Source of the DNA: Brachyspira sp. SAP_772
GTDB lineage: Bacteria > Spirochaetota > Brachyspiria > Brachyspirales > Brachyspiraceae
DNA: 64,000 nt
NCBI RefSeq assembly: GCF_009755885.1
Contig: NZ_VYIX01000002.1
Coordinates: 668,864-732,863 of the forward strand
Direction: 5' to 3'
Each line of letters begins with the position of its first letter. Position 1 is the stretch's first letter. Positions 8,864 to 16,996 of this stretch are shown in pieces. The notes below the pieces were generated by a model that did not search any database, was not told where the DNA came from, and was given only the letters and a program-made list of their open reading frames with translations. The position numbers were made by a program, and so were the translations under genes.

Positions 8864-9836
8864 TAAAGATTTTAATAATTATAATGAAAAGCATTTATAT
8901 TATATTGATAGTGCTATAGAAAAAGCTAAGGCACTTTATGACAGCTGTATATGCTGCGGACATTTATGCAGAATAAACAGAAACAATAACAAAATAGGAA
9001 GATGTAAGATTTTTGAAGACACTAATCATATAAAAGTAGCTTCTCATACTTTGCATTTTGGTGAAGAGCCTATGCTTGTCGGAAACACTGGAAGCGGAAC
9101 TGTGTTTTTTTCTAATTGCAATTTATCTTGCGTTTTTTGTCAGAATCATCAAATAAGCTCTGAAGGCATGGGGGAGATTATAGACTTAGATACATTGTCA
9201 TCTTATTTTTTAGATTTAGAGAGAGAGGGTGCTAATAATATTAATCTTGTAAGTGCAACGCATGTAATTTATCCTGTATTAAAGGCTTTAAAAATTGCAT
9301 TACTAAATGGCTTAAACTTGCCTATAGTTTACAATACAAATGGTTATGATACTAATGAATTATTAGATTGTTTGAATGGGATAGTTGATATTTATTTGCC
9401 AGATTTAAAATATTTTAATAATGAGAAGGCTATAAAATATTCTAGGGCTGAGAATTATTTTGATGTTGCAATTAATGCTATAACTATAATGAAAAATCAG
9501 GTTGGGGATTTAATTGTAGATGATAATGATATTGCCAAAAGTGGTATAATAATAAGGCATTTAATTTTACCAAATAATGAATCAGATTCTTATGATATAT
9601 TAATAGAATTAAAAGAGAGAGGATTTTTAAATAGCTATATTTCCTTAATGTCTCAGTATAGTCCAGAGTTTATGGCAAAAGATTATGATAATATTAACAG
9701 AAAACTATATGTTAAAGAATATAATGAAGTATTAAACTTTGCATTAGATTTGGGTTTTGAAAATATATTAGGACAAGAGATGGAAAGCAGTGAAAATTAT
9801 TTACCAGATTTTAGAAAAGACAAGCCGTTTGAATAA
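8850..9836 (+). CDS. Radical SAM protein, PflX-type (putative pyruvate formate-lyase activase relative)
   Basis: The protein has the radical SAM cluster motif CNLSCVFCQNH and, upstream, CICCGHLCRINR with GRC, a cysteine-rich N-terminus typical of the PflX/AmmeMemoRadiSam-like group. The SAM-binding region LEREGANNINLVSATH follows. It is of the size and type often annotated as pyruvate formate-lyase activating enzyme-like, but no glycyl-radical enzyme is next to it and the true substrate is unknown. Three ATGs (8841, 8844, 8850) are possible; AGGAA at 8836-8840 gives nine-base spacing to 8850, so I use that (328 residues). It overlaps the end of murB. Confidence 0.8.
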   Translation: MKFFDKDFNNYNEKHLYYIDSAIEKAKALYDSCICCGHLCRINRNNNKIGRCKIFEDTNHIKVASHTLHFGEEPMLVGNTGSGTVFFSNCNLSCVFCQNHQISSEGMGEIIDLDTLSSYFLDLEREGANNINLVSATHVIYPVLKALKIALLNGLNLPIVYNTNGYDTNELLDCLNGIVDIYLPDLKYFNNEKAIKYSRAENYFDVAINAITIMKNQVGDLIVDDNDIAKSGIIIRHLILPNNESDSYDILIELKERGFLNSYISLMSQYSPEFMAKDYDNINRKLYVKEYNEVLNFALDLGFENILGQEMESSENYLPDFRKDKPFE

Positions 9837-9854
9837 AAAGAAATAAATAAAAAA

Positions 9855-9929
9855 TGGAGCGGGCGAACGGAATCGAACCGTCATCTTTAGATTGGAAGTC
9901 TAAGGTAATAACCATTATACGACGCCCGC
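9855..9929 (-). tRNA. tRNA-Gly (anticodon TCC)
   Basis: Reading the minus strand, a seven-base acceptor stem GCGGGCG/CGCCCGC closes a normal cloverleaf. The D-arm contains TATAATGGTTATTA, the anticodon loop is CTTCCAA with anticodon TCC, and the T-arm contains GGTTCGATTCC. The 3' CCA is encoded (TGG at 9855-9857 on the plus strand). It lies antisense between a plus-strand radical SAM gene and a plus-strand lipoprotein gene. Confidence 0.95.
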
Positions 9930-10074
9930 GATTAAAGTTTATTTATTATAACATACAAATAAAAAAAAGCAAGCTATTTTATATTATTATTACTAATATT
10001 TTACCAAGAATTTTACTTATTTATTGTAATATGGTTTTACTGTTTAAGAATAATTTTAAATAATTGGGGAAAAA

Positions 10075-10659
10075 ATGAAAAAAATAATATTAATTCTATC
10101 ATTTATTTTAACTACAGTAGTTGCTTGTTCTAGTACACCTAAGGCGACTACTCCAGAAACAACATCTGGTTTTAATACTCAATTAAATCTTCCAGATGGT
10201 GTTAGGGTGAGAGAAACTCCTAGAGGAAAGGTATTAGAGCTTTATGACCCTAAAGCTAAAAGTGATGTTGGTAAGCAGACAGGAATTTATGAAGTAAAAT
10301 TCCAATTCGACAAAGCTGTAGAAATAGGAGAGTATAAACAAGCTTATAATTTAGTTTATACTATATTAAACAATAATCCTGAAATAAGAATTATGGTAGA
10401 AGGTAATTCTAGTAAAGAAGGTAGAGCTCCTTATAACTACAATTTGTCTGTAAGAAGATCTGATACTAGTTACAATTATTTAATAAAATTAGGCACTAAA
10501 AATAACAGACTTCTTAAAAATGCTTTTGGTGAGGCTCTTCCAGAATATCCTACTTTAGAAGCTAATAGAAGAACTGAATTTATAGTAATAATGAATGAAG
10601 CGGATTTAAAAAAGTATAATGACTTTGCAAAAACTGTCGATGTTAATAAAGAAAATTAA
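10075..10659 (+). CDS. OmpA-family lipoprotein (first of a tandem pair)
   Basis: This 194-residue protein begins with a lipoprotein signal peptide ending in the lipobox TVVAC (Cys about residue 18). Residues about 85-185 form an OmpA-like peptidoglycan-binding domain: RIMVEGNSS, the LSVRRSDTSYNYLIKLG helix, and EANRRTEFIVI at the end. Such proteins link the outer membrane or periplasm to peptidoglycan. The canonical Asp in the GHTDxxG motif is missing here (EGNSSKEG), so diaminopimelate or ornithine recognition may differ. GGGGA precedes the ATG. The next gene, 23 bases on, is a paralogue. Confidence 0.85.
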   Translation: MKKIILILSFILTTVVACSSTPKATTPETTSGFNTQLNLPDGVRVRETPRGKVLELYDPKAKSDVGKQTGIYEVKFQFDKAVEIGEYKQAYNLVYTILNNNPEIRIMVEGNSSKEGRAPYNYNLSVRRSDTSYNYLIKLGTKNNRLLKNAFGEALPEYPTLEANRRTEFIVIMNEADLKKYNDFAKTVDVNKEN

Positions 10660-10682
10660 TATCTAAGGTTTTGGTAAAGGCT

Positions 10683-11279
10683 ATGAAAAAATTAATATTT
10701 ATTTTTGCTTTATTTATTTTTGTAATATCTTGCGGAACTACTCCAGAAATGGCGGCTCCTGTTGAAACTGCAGAACCTGTTGTTTTGGCTGTAGAAGAAC
10801 CTCAAGTTGTTACTAATACTGCTGAACTCTATTTACCTCAAGGTACTTCTATAAGAGATTCTCAAAGGGGAAGAATACTTGAGACTAATCCAAAAATAAT
10901 ATTTGGATTTGCTAAAACTACTATGCCTGCAAATGCTAATGCTGTTTTTGCTAAAATAATAGAGTTTTTAGATAAGAATCCTAATGTTAGATTAGTAATA
11001 GAAGGACATACTAGCAATAGGGGAATAGCTTATCCTTATAATTACAATTTATCTGTTAATAGAGTGAGAAGTGCTAGGAATTATTTGGTTAATAATGGGG
11101 TTGATGCTAATAGATTAATTGAAAAACCGCTTGGTGAAGCATTGCCAGAGTCTAGTATTCAAGCTAATCTTAGAAGATATGAATTTGTAATTATTGAAAA
11201 TCAAGCAGATTTGGATAAATATAATAGTTTTGTATCTACTCTTAATGTGAGAAAGGAAACTGTATATACTGGAAATTAA
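10683..11279 (+). CDS. OmpA-family lipoprotein (second of a tandem pair)
   Basis: The 198-residue protein has a lipoprotein signal peptide with lipobox VISC and a C-terminal OmpA-like domain: LVIEGHTSNRG, NLSVNRVRSARNYLVNNGVDANRL and QANLRRYEFVII. It keeps the classical EGHTS form better than its upstream paralogue. An in-frame TTG lies at 10671, but the ATG at 10683 just after AAAGG is the better start and begins the signal peptide. The two genes look like a local duplication and share an operon, closed by a terminator. Confidence 0.85.
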   Translation: MKKLIFIFALFIFVISCGTTPEMAAPVETAEPVVLAVEEPQVVTNTAELYLPQGTSIRDSQRGRILETNPKIIFGFAKTTMPANANAVFAKIIEFLDKNPNVRLVIEGHTSNRGIAYPYNYNLSVNRVRSARNYLVNNGVDANRLIEKPLGEALPESSIQANLRRYEFVIIENQADLDKYNSFVSTLNVRKETVYTGN

Positions 11280-11308
11280 TTAATTTTTATGTATACTATT
11301 AAAAATTT

Positions 11309-11345
11309 AACCTCCTTCTTTCTGTAATGGAAATTGGGAGGTTTT
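11309..11345 (+). terminator. Rho-independent terminator after the OmpA-like lipoprotein pair
   Basis: AACCTCC (11309-11315) pairs with GGAGGTT (11337-11343), followed by a short T run. Confidence 0.65.
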
Positions 11346-11373
11346 CTAAATTCAATTAAAGGTATTATGTTTT

Positions 11374-12480
11374 ATGAAACAGTTTGTTATTTTATTTTTA
11401 TTAATTATTTCTTTTAATTTAATTGCACAAAGTACTAATGAAACTTTATCATCATCTACTACTAATGAAGCTGCTTCATCAGGCTATGTTGTAAACGAGG
11501 AATTAATCAACACTTTTAAATATGGTACTACTTCTCAAAAAATATCAGCTATTTCAAAAATAAAAAAGACTAAAAATGAAAATGATATTTCTGCTATGGT
11601 GGAATATTATCCTAATGAAAAAAATAATAAAATAAAAATAGAGATAATTAATTTCTTTAAGCAAAATGTTAATGATAAAGGAAAAACTATAATAGATTAT
11701 GCTATAGTAGATGAAGATGATAGTGTGCGAAAAGAGGCTTATTATTTATGTTCTATTTATCCTGATATAAAGTATGAGGCAAGTATTATGTCTTCTATTA
11801 GCAATGAATCTGGGCTTATATTAGATAGTATGATAAATGCTTTAGGTGCTATTAAATCCACTTTAGCATCAGATTATTTGGCAGAGAAATACACTAATGA
11901 TGTGATTGGCTCTAGCACAAAGATAGAGATATTAAGATATTTTTCTGAAACTAAAGATAGTAAAGGTGAAGTTATTTGTAGAAATGTGGCACAAAATACT
12001 GGAGAGCCTGCTTTGGTTAGATATATGGGAATAGTGGCAATGGGGGCTTATCCTAGTGCTGAAAATTATGAGATATTACAAAAAATATTAAAAGAGGATT
12101 TGCCTGAAGTTACTGCGAGGGTTATTTATATACTTCCAGAGTATAGTGCTTATGGGGATATTAAAACGGATATTGTTGAGGCTTGCAAAAATGATAGCGA
12201 ATCTGTGAGGATATATGCTATTAAGGCTTTGAAAGATTATAAGACAGAATCAGAGATTCAAGAGCTTTTGCTTTATAGACTTCAAAATGACAATTCTGAA
12301 AATATTACTCTTGAGGTATTAAATCTTTATAACGATTCTATGCCTACTGGAGAGATGTTTGATGCCATAAAAAAATTAGCTGACTCTTCTGCAAACAAGA
12401 AAATTAAAGAAAAAGCAAAATCAATAGTAGAAGGCTCTAATAATACAACAACAGAAACAACTACAGCTACTGCTTATTAA
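11374..12480 (+). CDS. Secreted HEAT-repeat protein
   Basis: The 368-residue protein starts with a signal peptide (MKQFVILFLLIISFNLIAQS; likely cleavage after about residue 18). The rest is built of alpha-helical pairs with the spacing of HEAT/PBS-lyase repeats, for example DDSVRKEAYYLCSIYP, PALVRYMGIVAMGAYP and DSESVRIYAIKALKDYK. Such repeats are protein-binding scaffolds; no enzyme domain is seen. A Ser/Thr-rich stretch follows the signal peptide and a Thr-rich tail ends the protein. Its stop overlaps the ATG of the next gene by one base, so the two are translationally coupled. Confidence 0.75.
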   Translation: MKQFVILFLLIISFNLIAQSTNETLSSSTTNEAASSGYVVNEELINTFKYGTTSQKISAISKIKKTKNENDISAMVEYYPNEKNNKIKIEIINFFKQNVNDKGKTIIDYAIVDEDDSVRKEAYYLCSIYPDIKYEASIMSSISNESGLILDSMINALGAIKSTLASDYLAEKYTNDVIGSSTKIEILRYFSETKDSKGEVICRNVAQNTGEPALVRYMGIVAMGAYPSAENYEILQKILKEDLPEVTARVIYILPEYSAYGDIKTDIVEACKNDSESVRIYAIKALKDYKTESEIQELLLYRLQNDNSENITLEVLNLYNDSMPTGEMFDAIKKLADSSANKKIKEKAKSIVEGSNNTTTETTTATAY

Positions 12481-12758
12481 TGTTTATGATTTTAGAAGAA
12501 ATTGTTAAAGAGTTAGAGATTATTTTGTCGGATATCGCATTTTCTGGAATAGACAATATTGACAGTTCATTTGTAGAGAGAATAGAGATGCTTGAAAATA
12601 GTGCTAGAGAAAAAAATATACTTAATCTTAGTAATTTATTAAATGATTTTGTAAGTTCAATTAAAGATTATAAATTAGAAGATTCGAGAGAGAATTTGCA
12701 AAAAGTTTTTATCAATGTTTCTAAATTAGATTTTTACATAAAGAATGCATCATATTAA
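12480..12758 (+). CDS. Small helical protein of unknown function
   Basis: This 92-residue protein is predicted to be all alpha-helical and acidic, with no signal peptide. It starts at the ATG in TAATG, overlapping the stop of the HEAT protein gene by one base; a second in-frame ATG at 12486 is also possible. The overlap and the terminator directly after it make it the last gene of the HEAT protein operon. I do not recognise a family. Confidence 0.6.
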   Translation: MFMILEEIVKELEIILSDIAFSGIDNIDSSFVERIEMLENSAREKNILNLSNLLNDFVSSIKDYKLEDSRENLQKVFINVSKLDFYIKNASY

Positions 12759-12760
12759 AA

Positions 12761-12797
12761 AACCTACTTAAACTTTTATAATTTAAGTAGGTTTTAT
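12761..12797. terminator. Bidirectional terminator between the HEAT-protein operon and flgD
   Basis: AACCTACTTAAA (12761-12772) pairs perfectly with TTTAAGTAGGTT (12782-12793), with T-rich sequence on the plus-strand side and A-rich sequence before it, so it can work for both converging operons. Confidence 0.75.
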
Positions 12798-12824
12798 ATA
12801 TGTATAATAATAAATTAAATAGTT

Positions 12825-13523
12825 TTATTTCTTAATAGTTTTATTTCCTATACTATCTTTCTCATCATTTTGTTTATTATCTTCTTTTGCTGTCATCATA
12901 ATAGAATTATTAATACTATCACCATTTCCATCGTCTTCTGAAGGTCTTACTATTTGAGCTTTATCTGCTAATGATGATTTAAATATTTTTGTAGCTTCAT
13001 CTTCGCTTTGATTTTCCATAATTGCAGCAGCGGCAGCAGATTCTGAAGCCATTAAATCTCCGCTAGAGTGTACTATCATAACATCTTCAGGTCTAACAGT
13101 GATAAGTCCATTAGAAGTTCTAACAGCCAAAGCAACTCCAGTATCATTTTCCATAACCATCTCAACAGGTCCTAAAAATCTATTTCCCGCCTCGTCCATT
13201 ACTTCAACACTTTTACCAAGCATAGAATAACCGCTTTGACTAGAATAAAATGTTTTCATAGATTCTAAGTTTTTATTAACTTCAGTCATTTGCTCTACAG
13301 AAGAAAACTGTGCAAGCTGTGCTATCATATCTCTGTTATCCATAGGAGCCAATGGGTCTTGATGGCTCATTTGTACTGTTAATAGTTTTAAAAAGTCATC
13401 TTTACCTAAGGAGTTTTTAGCAGGATCTCTTTCAAAATTATGCTGCAAGTTAAAAGCTCCAACTTCTTGCTTTAATATTCTTATCTCCTTATCACTCATT
13501 CTTAATGCTTCTGCTGATATCAT
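12825..13523 (-). CDS. flgD: Flagellar hook assembly (capping) protein FlgD
   Basis: FlgD caps the growing hook and is needed for polymerisation of the hook protein. Residues about 38-85 contain the conserved N-terminal signature: LGKDDFLKLLTVQMSHQDPLAP, then DNRDMIAQLAQFSSVEQM. The middle part (MLGKSVEVMDEAGNRFLGPVEMVMEND) fits the FlgD tudor/Ig-like region, and the C-terminal 70 residues are hydrophilic and variable. At 232 residues it is normal length. It lies 41 bases downstream of fliK, the order usual in spirochaete flagellar operons. The rest of that operon is not present downstream, where a terminator follows. Confidence 0.93.
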   Translation of the reverse strand: MISAEALRMSDKEIRILKQEVGAFNLQHNFERDPAKNSLGKDDFLKLLTVQMSHQDPLAPMDNRDMIAQLAQFSSVEQMTEVNKNLESMKTFYSSQSGYSMLGKSVEVMDEAGNRFLGPVEMVMENDTGVALAVRTSNGLITVRPEDVMIVHSSGDLMASESAAAAAIMENQSEDEATKIFKSSLADKAQIVRPSEDDGNGDSINNSIMMTAKEDNKQNDEKDSIGNKTIKK

Positions 13524-13564
13524 AATTTTTTGTCTCCTAAGTTATTTTTTTATTTAATTATTTT

Positions 13565-15076
13565 TTATATTAATAAGTTTAATTTTCTCTCTGGAACTAT
13601 ATTATAATTTTGTACGCTTACAGTTTCTTCTTCTATATTGTCTGCTCCAAAGCCATTTAAATTATTGTTGTTACCTTCAAACTCAAACTCTCCATTTTCA
13701 TTTGGCATGTCCTGTCTAAGCATTACATCAAACCCTTCTATGTTTATTCCAATCTCATTTAAAGAACTAATAACAGTGTCTAAGTTTTTTGTAAATATGT
13801 CTTTTATCTCAGCATTATCTACAAATATTTTACCTACTAAATTATTGTCAGCGTCCATGCTTATTTTTAATCTCACCTTACCCAAATATTCAGGATTAAG
13901 AGACATCAAAACTTCACTCTTGCCATTATTAACAGCAACCTGTGCTTTCTCTACCAATTTTGACATCAAATCTTGAAATCTAATCATATTCTCAGCAAGA
14001 TTATTAGTGCTTTGTGATTTAGATACATTGTTGTAATGATTATATCCTTTTAAATTAGAAGAAGAATCTTTCATGTTAATGATTGTAAGTTCGCTTCCTT
14101 TTTCATCGGATATAGTGTTATTTAAATTATTATTAGCATTCTCTTTAGCTTCTTGCAATCTCATCTCTCTTTTATCAGCAACATTATCATCATTGCTTAT
14201 AAGAGTTTCTGTAGAATTATTAATTATATCATCATTTATATTTTCTACTATTTTTGTATCTTTTATATCTTTTGCATCTTTCACATCTGCTTTTTCTATA
14301 TTTTTAGCTTTTTCTTCTATATTATTATCATCTTTAACTTCTACCAACTCAAATATGTCTGATAATTTTTCAACATTAATATCATCATTTTGATGAGATA
14401 CAGCAATCTCTTCTAAACTCTCTAAAACAATTATTAAATCAATAATTTCTTTTTTATCTTTTTCATCTAATTCTTCTAAATTAATGTTTTTTAGCTCTTC
14501 TTTTATGTTCTCGATATCTTTAAGCAATGAAGATAATTTCTCTTCATTAACTTTATTATCAATATTTTTATCTAATTGAGCCTTTTTATCAGCCTTATAA
14601 TTTTCTATTATGAGTCCTGCTTTATCAATTAATTTTTTTGCTTTCTCTTTAGAAGACATTATATCTTTTTTAATTTCATTATTATCTGCATTTTCAGTGT
14701 TTTCTATATTTTTATTTTCTTTGTTTTCGTTTTCTGATATTTCTTCTTTTTTCTCATTTATAGTTTTTTCTAACTCACTATTTTTTACTTCATCTTTATT
14801 ATTTTCAATGCTTTCTCTTTTTATGTTTTCAGTGCTATCAGCATTTTGAGAGTTTTCATCTGTTATATTGTTTTTATATAAACTATCTTGATAATCTTCT
14901 TCTTTTTCTATAGATTTGTTTGTAACACTTTGAGAATAAATCTCCTCGCTATTTTGTGCTTCATCTAGCATTTTAGCAAAACTATTATTATCATCATATA
15001 TATTATAAGTTGTATTATTATTAGCAGATATATTGCTGTCATTAAAAGATAATACATTGCTAACTGAGTTTATCAT
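13565..15076 (-). CDS. fliK: Flagellar hook-length control protein FliK
   Basis: FliK measures hook length and switches export to filament substrates. The first about 330 residues are low-complexity, rich in Asn, Glu, Lys and Asp, as is usual for the ruler part. The C-terminal domain (about residues 365-470) holds the hook-length signature: AQVAVNNGKSEVLMSLNPEY, LGKVRLKISMDADNNLVGKI and a helix ending LNEIGINIEGFDVML. The first in-frame ATG (15082) lies only two bases after AGAGG; the next ATG (15076) has eight-base spacing, so I use it. It precedes flgD and has a candidate sigma-28 promoter upstream. Confidence 0.9.
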   Translation of the reverse strand: MINSVSNVLSFNDSNISANNNTTYNIYDDNNSFAKMLDEAQNSEEIYSQSVTNKSIEKEEDYQDSLYKNNITDENSQNADSTENIKRESIENNKDEVKNSELEKTINEKKEEISENENKENKNIENTENADNNEIKKDIMSSKEKAKKLIDKAGLIIENYKADKKAQLDKNIDNKVNEEKLSSLLKDIENIKEELKNINLEELDEKDKKEIIDLIIVLESLEEIAVSHQNDDINVEKLSDIFELVEVKDDNNIEEKAKNIEKADVKDAKDIKDTKIVENINDDIINNSTETLISNDDNVADKREMRLQEAKENANNNLNNTISDEKGSELTIINMKDSSSNLKGYNHYNNVSKSQSTNNLAENMIRFQDLMSKLVEKAQVAVNNGKSEVLMSLNPEYLGKVRLKISMDADNNLVGKIFVDNAEIKDIFTKNLDTVISSLNEIGINIEGFDVMLRQDMPNENGEFEFEGNNNNLNGFGADNIEEETVSVQNYNIVPERKLNLLI

Positions 15077-15117
15077 AAACATAACCTCTTAAAAAATAAA
15101 AATCATATCACTTACTA

Positions 15118-15144
15118 TAATCGGAAATATGGAAATTTGCTTTA
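15118..15144 (-). promoter_or_regulatory. Candidate sigma-28 (FliA) promoter for fliK-flgD
   Basis: On the minus strand TAAA (15144-15141) is followed after 15 bases by TCCGATTA (15125-15118), close to the flagellar sigma-28 pattern TAAA-N15-GCCGATAA. Transcription would start about 35 bases before the chosen fliK ATG. Confidence 0.45.
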
Positions 15145-15191
15145 TAAAAAATATATTGCTTTTACAACTATATTTTTAATGTAAGTTTTTT

Positions 15192-15598
15192 GCTGTTCTT
15201 TTTCCTGCGTACGAGCTGCACCACCTTGCCGCACTACTCGCCTAGCTGTGCACTCCCTACGGTCGGGGGCTTACCGCACGGTAATGTTATGCTTTAATTA
15301 TAACTTATTAGTCGTGCGGGGGAGTGCCTTTTAATGTACAATTAAATTATAAAATTTATAATAAAAATGCAGTTCTTTTGGTTCTTTTATACCAATACTG
15401 AAGGTACTTCCTTCAGTCGCGGTGTGTACTTCGTCAAAGTTGCAAAAAGTGCAAATACTAGAACTTTATGTTAAAAAATACCTATTAAATGTAGTATAAA
15501 ATATAAATTTTAGTTAAATGCAGTCTTTTTGCTTCTTTGTTCCAATACCGAGTAGGTGCCTATCGGCAAAAGAACTGGGGGTGCTAGTCACCGCAAAT
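15192..15598. repeat. Dispersed intergenic repeat element, copies 2a/2b (mosaic)
   Basis: The 545-base gap between fliK and lemA contains pieces of the same element as at 7.6 kb, mostly in inverted orientation: GTTCTTTTT, a GC-rich block, TGCAGTTCTTTTG, ACTTCCTTCAGTCG, GACTTCG-like and TTGCAAAAAGTGCAAAT. A second partial unit follows (GCAGTCTTTTTGCTTCTTTG, then AAAAGAACTGGGGGTGCTAG). One extra part at about 15215-15330, with GCACTCCC and GGGGGAGTGCC forming a long hairpin, is not seen in the other copies. No gene was found in the gap. Confidence 0.65.
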
Positions 15599-15621
15599 AA
15601 TTAAATAAAATTAATTTAATA

Positions 15622-16230
15622 CTATTGAAATATATGTGCTGTTTGAGAAATGATATTTGTGCCTGTTTCAAATACCAAAAAAGGAAATTTCCCCATAATG
15701 CCGGCTACTATATTTGAAGGGGGCATTGTTGATAATCTATTATATTCATTTACATGTGTATTATACGTTTCTATTGCTTTTTTCTCTTCTTGTATTATTG
15801 GTCTTATTACTCTTAAAGCTTCTATATAAAATTGATTTGTCCTTAAAACAGGATAATTCCTTGCTGTATAATCTATTTTATTGATATTCTCTTGTATTCT
15901 TGCTTGAACATATTGAAACTCTTGAAAAGTTAGCGGCTTTTCTATTAATTTATCATCTATATCTATTTTACTTAGTCTTATTATATAATTACTTAATGAA
16001 CTTACGGTGTATGTATCTAATCTTGGTATTTTTGATATGGCATTATAATATTGTATAGAAGCTTCTCTTTTTTTTGAATAAATATTTAATATATTATTTA
16101 AATGTTCTCTTGATAATTTTTCTTCTGTGAGAATAGATTCTTTTATAGAAGTAGTAGTTACTATCATAAATATACTAATAGCTATAACATTAACTATTAT
16201 AAATATAATAGCTACAATAGAACCTTTCAT
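15622..16230 (-). CDS. lemA: LemA-family membrane protein
   Basis: The 202-residue protein has one N-terminal membrane helix (about residues 4-26) and a helical cytoplasmic or periplasmic body. The C-terminal part carries the LemA signature pattern: RNYPVLRTNQFYIEALR, EKKAIETYNTHVNEYNRL, and PPSNIVAGIMGKFPFLVFE. The N-terminal half is more divergent than in typical LemA. LemA proteins are of poorly known function. It is the last gene of the minus-strand run galT, glycosyltransferase, TM2 protein, lemA. Confidence 0.75.
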   Translation of the reverse strand: MKGSIVAIIFIIVNVIAISIFMIVTTTSIKESILTEEKLSREHLNNILNIYSKKREASIQYYNAISKIPRLDTYTVSSLSNYIIRLSKIDIDDKLIEKPLTFQEFQYVQARIQENINKIDYTARNYPVLRTNQFYIEALRVIRPIIQEEKKAIETYNTHVNEYNRLSTMPPSNIVAGIMGKFPFLVFETGTNIISQTAHIFQ

Positions 16231-16315
16231 TACTTTCCCTTAAATTTTTTTTGTTTAAACAATAAAACAATTATATATAAATAAAAGTAAATTGTCAAAA
16301 ATAATATATATTGTA

Positions 16316-16969
16316 TTATCTTTTTGAAGTTGATTTTATAACTTCTATATCACTTGAAATGTCAATAATGTTATTATTATATATCGTGTCTAATATAGTT
16401 TTTAATTTTTCTTTTATTGCTATAATAGAGTCCATTATATCATTTTTTAATTTAGTATTATCTTGTTCTATTTTTGATTTTTCTAAGTCTATATATGTAT
16501 TTATTATTTTTACTATTGTAGGTATATTATATTCTAAAAGTTTTTCTAATTCTTTTATTGCTATTTTATTGTCGCTAGTATCTTTTGCAGATATGTCTAT
16601 TATATTTTTATAAAGTTCATTTAACTCTTTAATATTTTCTTTTAATTTATTGTCTTTAATTTTCATTGATATAGTGTTTATGAGTTTATTATATTTTAAA
16701 GACTGTTTTATGATGTTAGATTCTTTTTTATTATTAGAAAAATTATTAGTTAATTCTATTTTATTGTATTTCTCATCAAACTCCTCTTCTGTCATAAATG
16801 TAAACTTTAATAAATCTATTACACAGATAATTGTAGGTATAAAAGTCCAGAAGAATAAAACATGTAATATTCCTCTTTTTGTTTGTCCAAGATAGAATTT
16901 TTGTATACCAATACCGCCAAGCATTATAGACAATGCAGAATATATTATGGCATATGCTCTTTTTTTCAT
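16316..16969 (-). CDS. TM2-domain protein with XpaC-like helical tail
   Basis: Residues 1-65 form a TM2 domain: two helices around GGIGIQKFYLGQTKRGILHVLFFW and an IPTIICVIDLLKF segment. The remaining 150 residues are helical. The end (NIPTIVKIINTYIDLEKSK, then IIDISSDIEVIKS) resembles the XpaC family (named for 5-bromo-4-chloroindolyl phosphate hydrolysis), often linked with TelA or LemA-type proteins. The XpaC link is a resemblance I noticed, not a proven match. It lies 85 bases before lemA, which supports a joint envelope-related role. Confidence 0.65.
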   Translation of the reverse strand: MKKRAYAIIYSALSIMLGGIGIQKFYLGQTKRGILHVLFFWTFIPTIICVIDLLKFTFMTEEEFDEKYNKIELTNNFSNNKKESNIIKQSLKYNKLINTISMKIKDNKLKENIKELNELYKNIIDISAKDTSDNKIAIKELEKLLEYNIPTIVKIINTYIDLEKSKIEQDNTKLKNDIMDSIIAIKEKLKTILDTIYNNNIIDISSDIEVIKSTSKR

Positions 16970-16996
16970 TTTACAATTTTACCATATTTTTAATTT

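Noticed and set aside
9854-10063. A plus-strand ORF of 69 codons
   Set aside because: It overlaps the tRNA-Gly gene on the opposite strand; it is a shadow.
15192-15598. CRISPR-like array in the GC-rich intergenic repeats
   Set aside because: Units are not regularly spaced with unique spacers, and no cas genes are present; the repeats are stem-loop modules.
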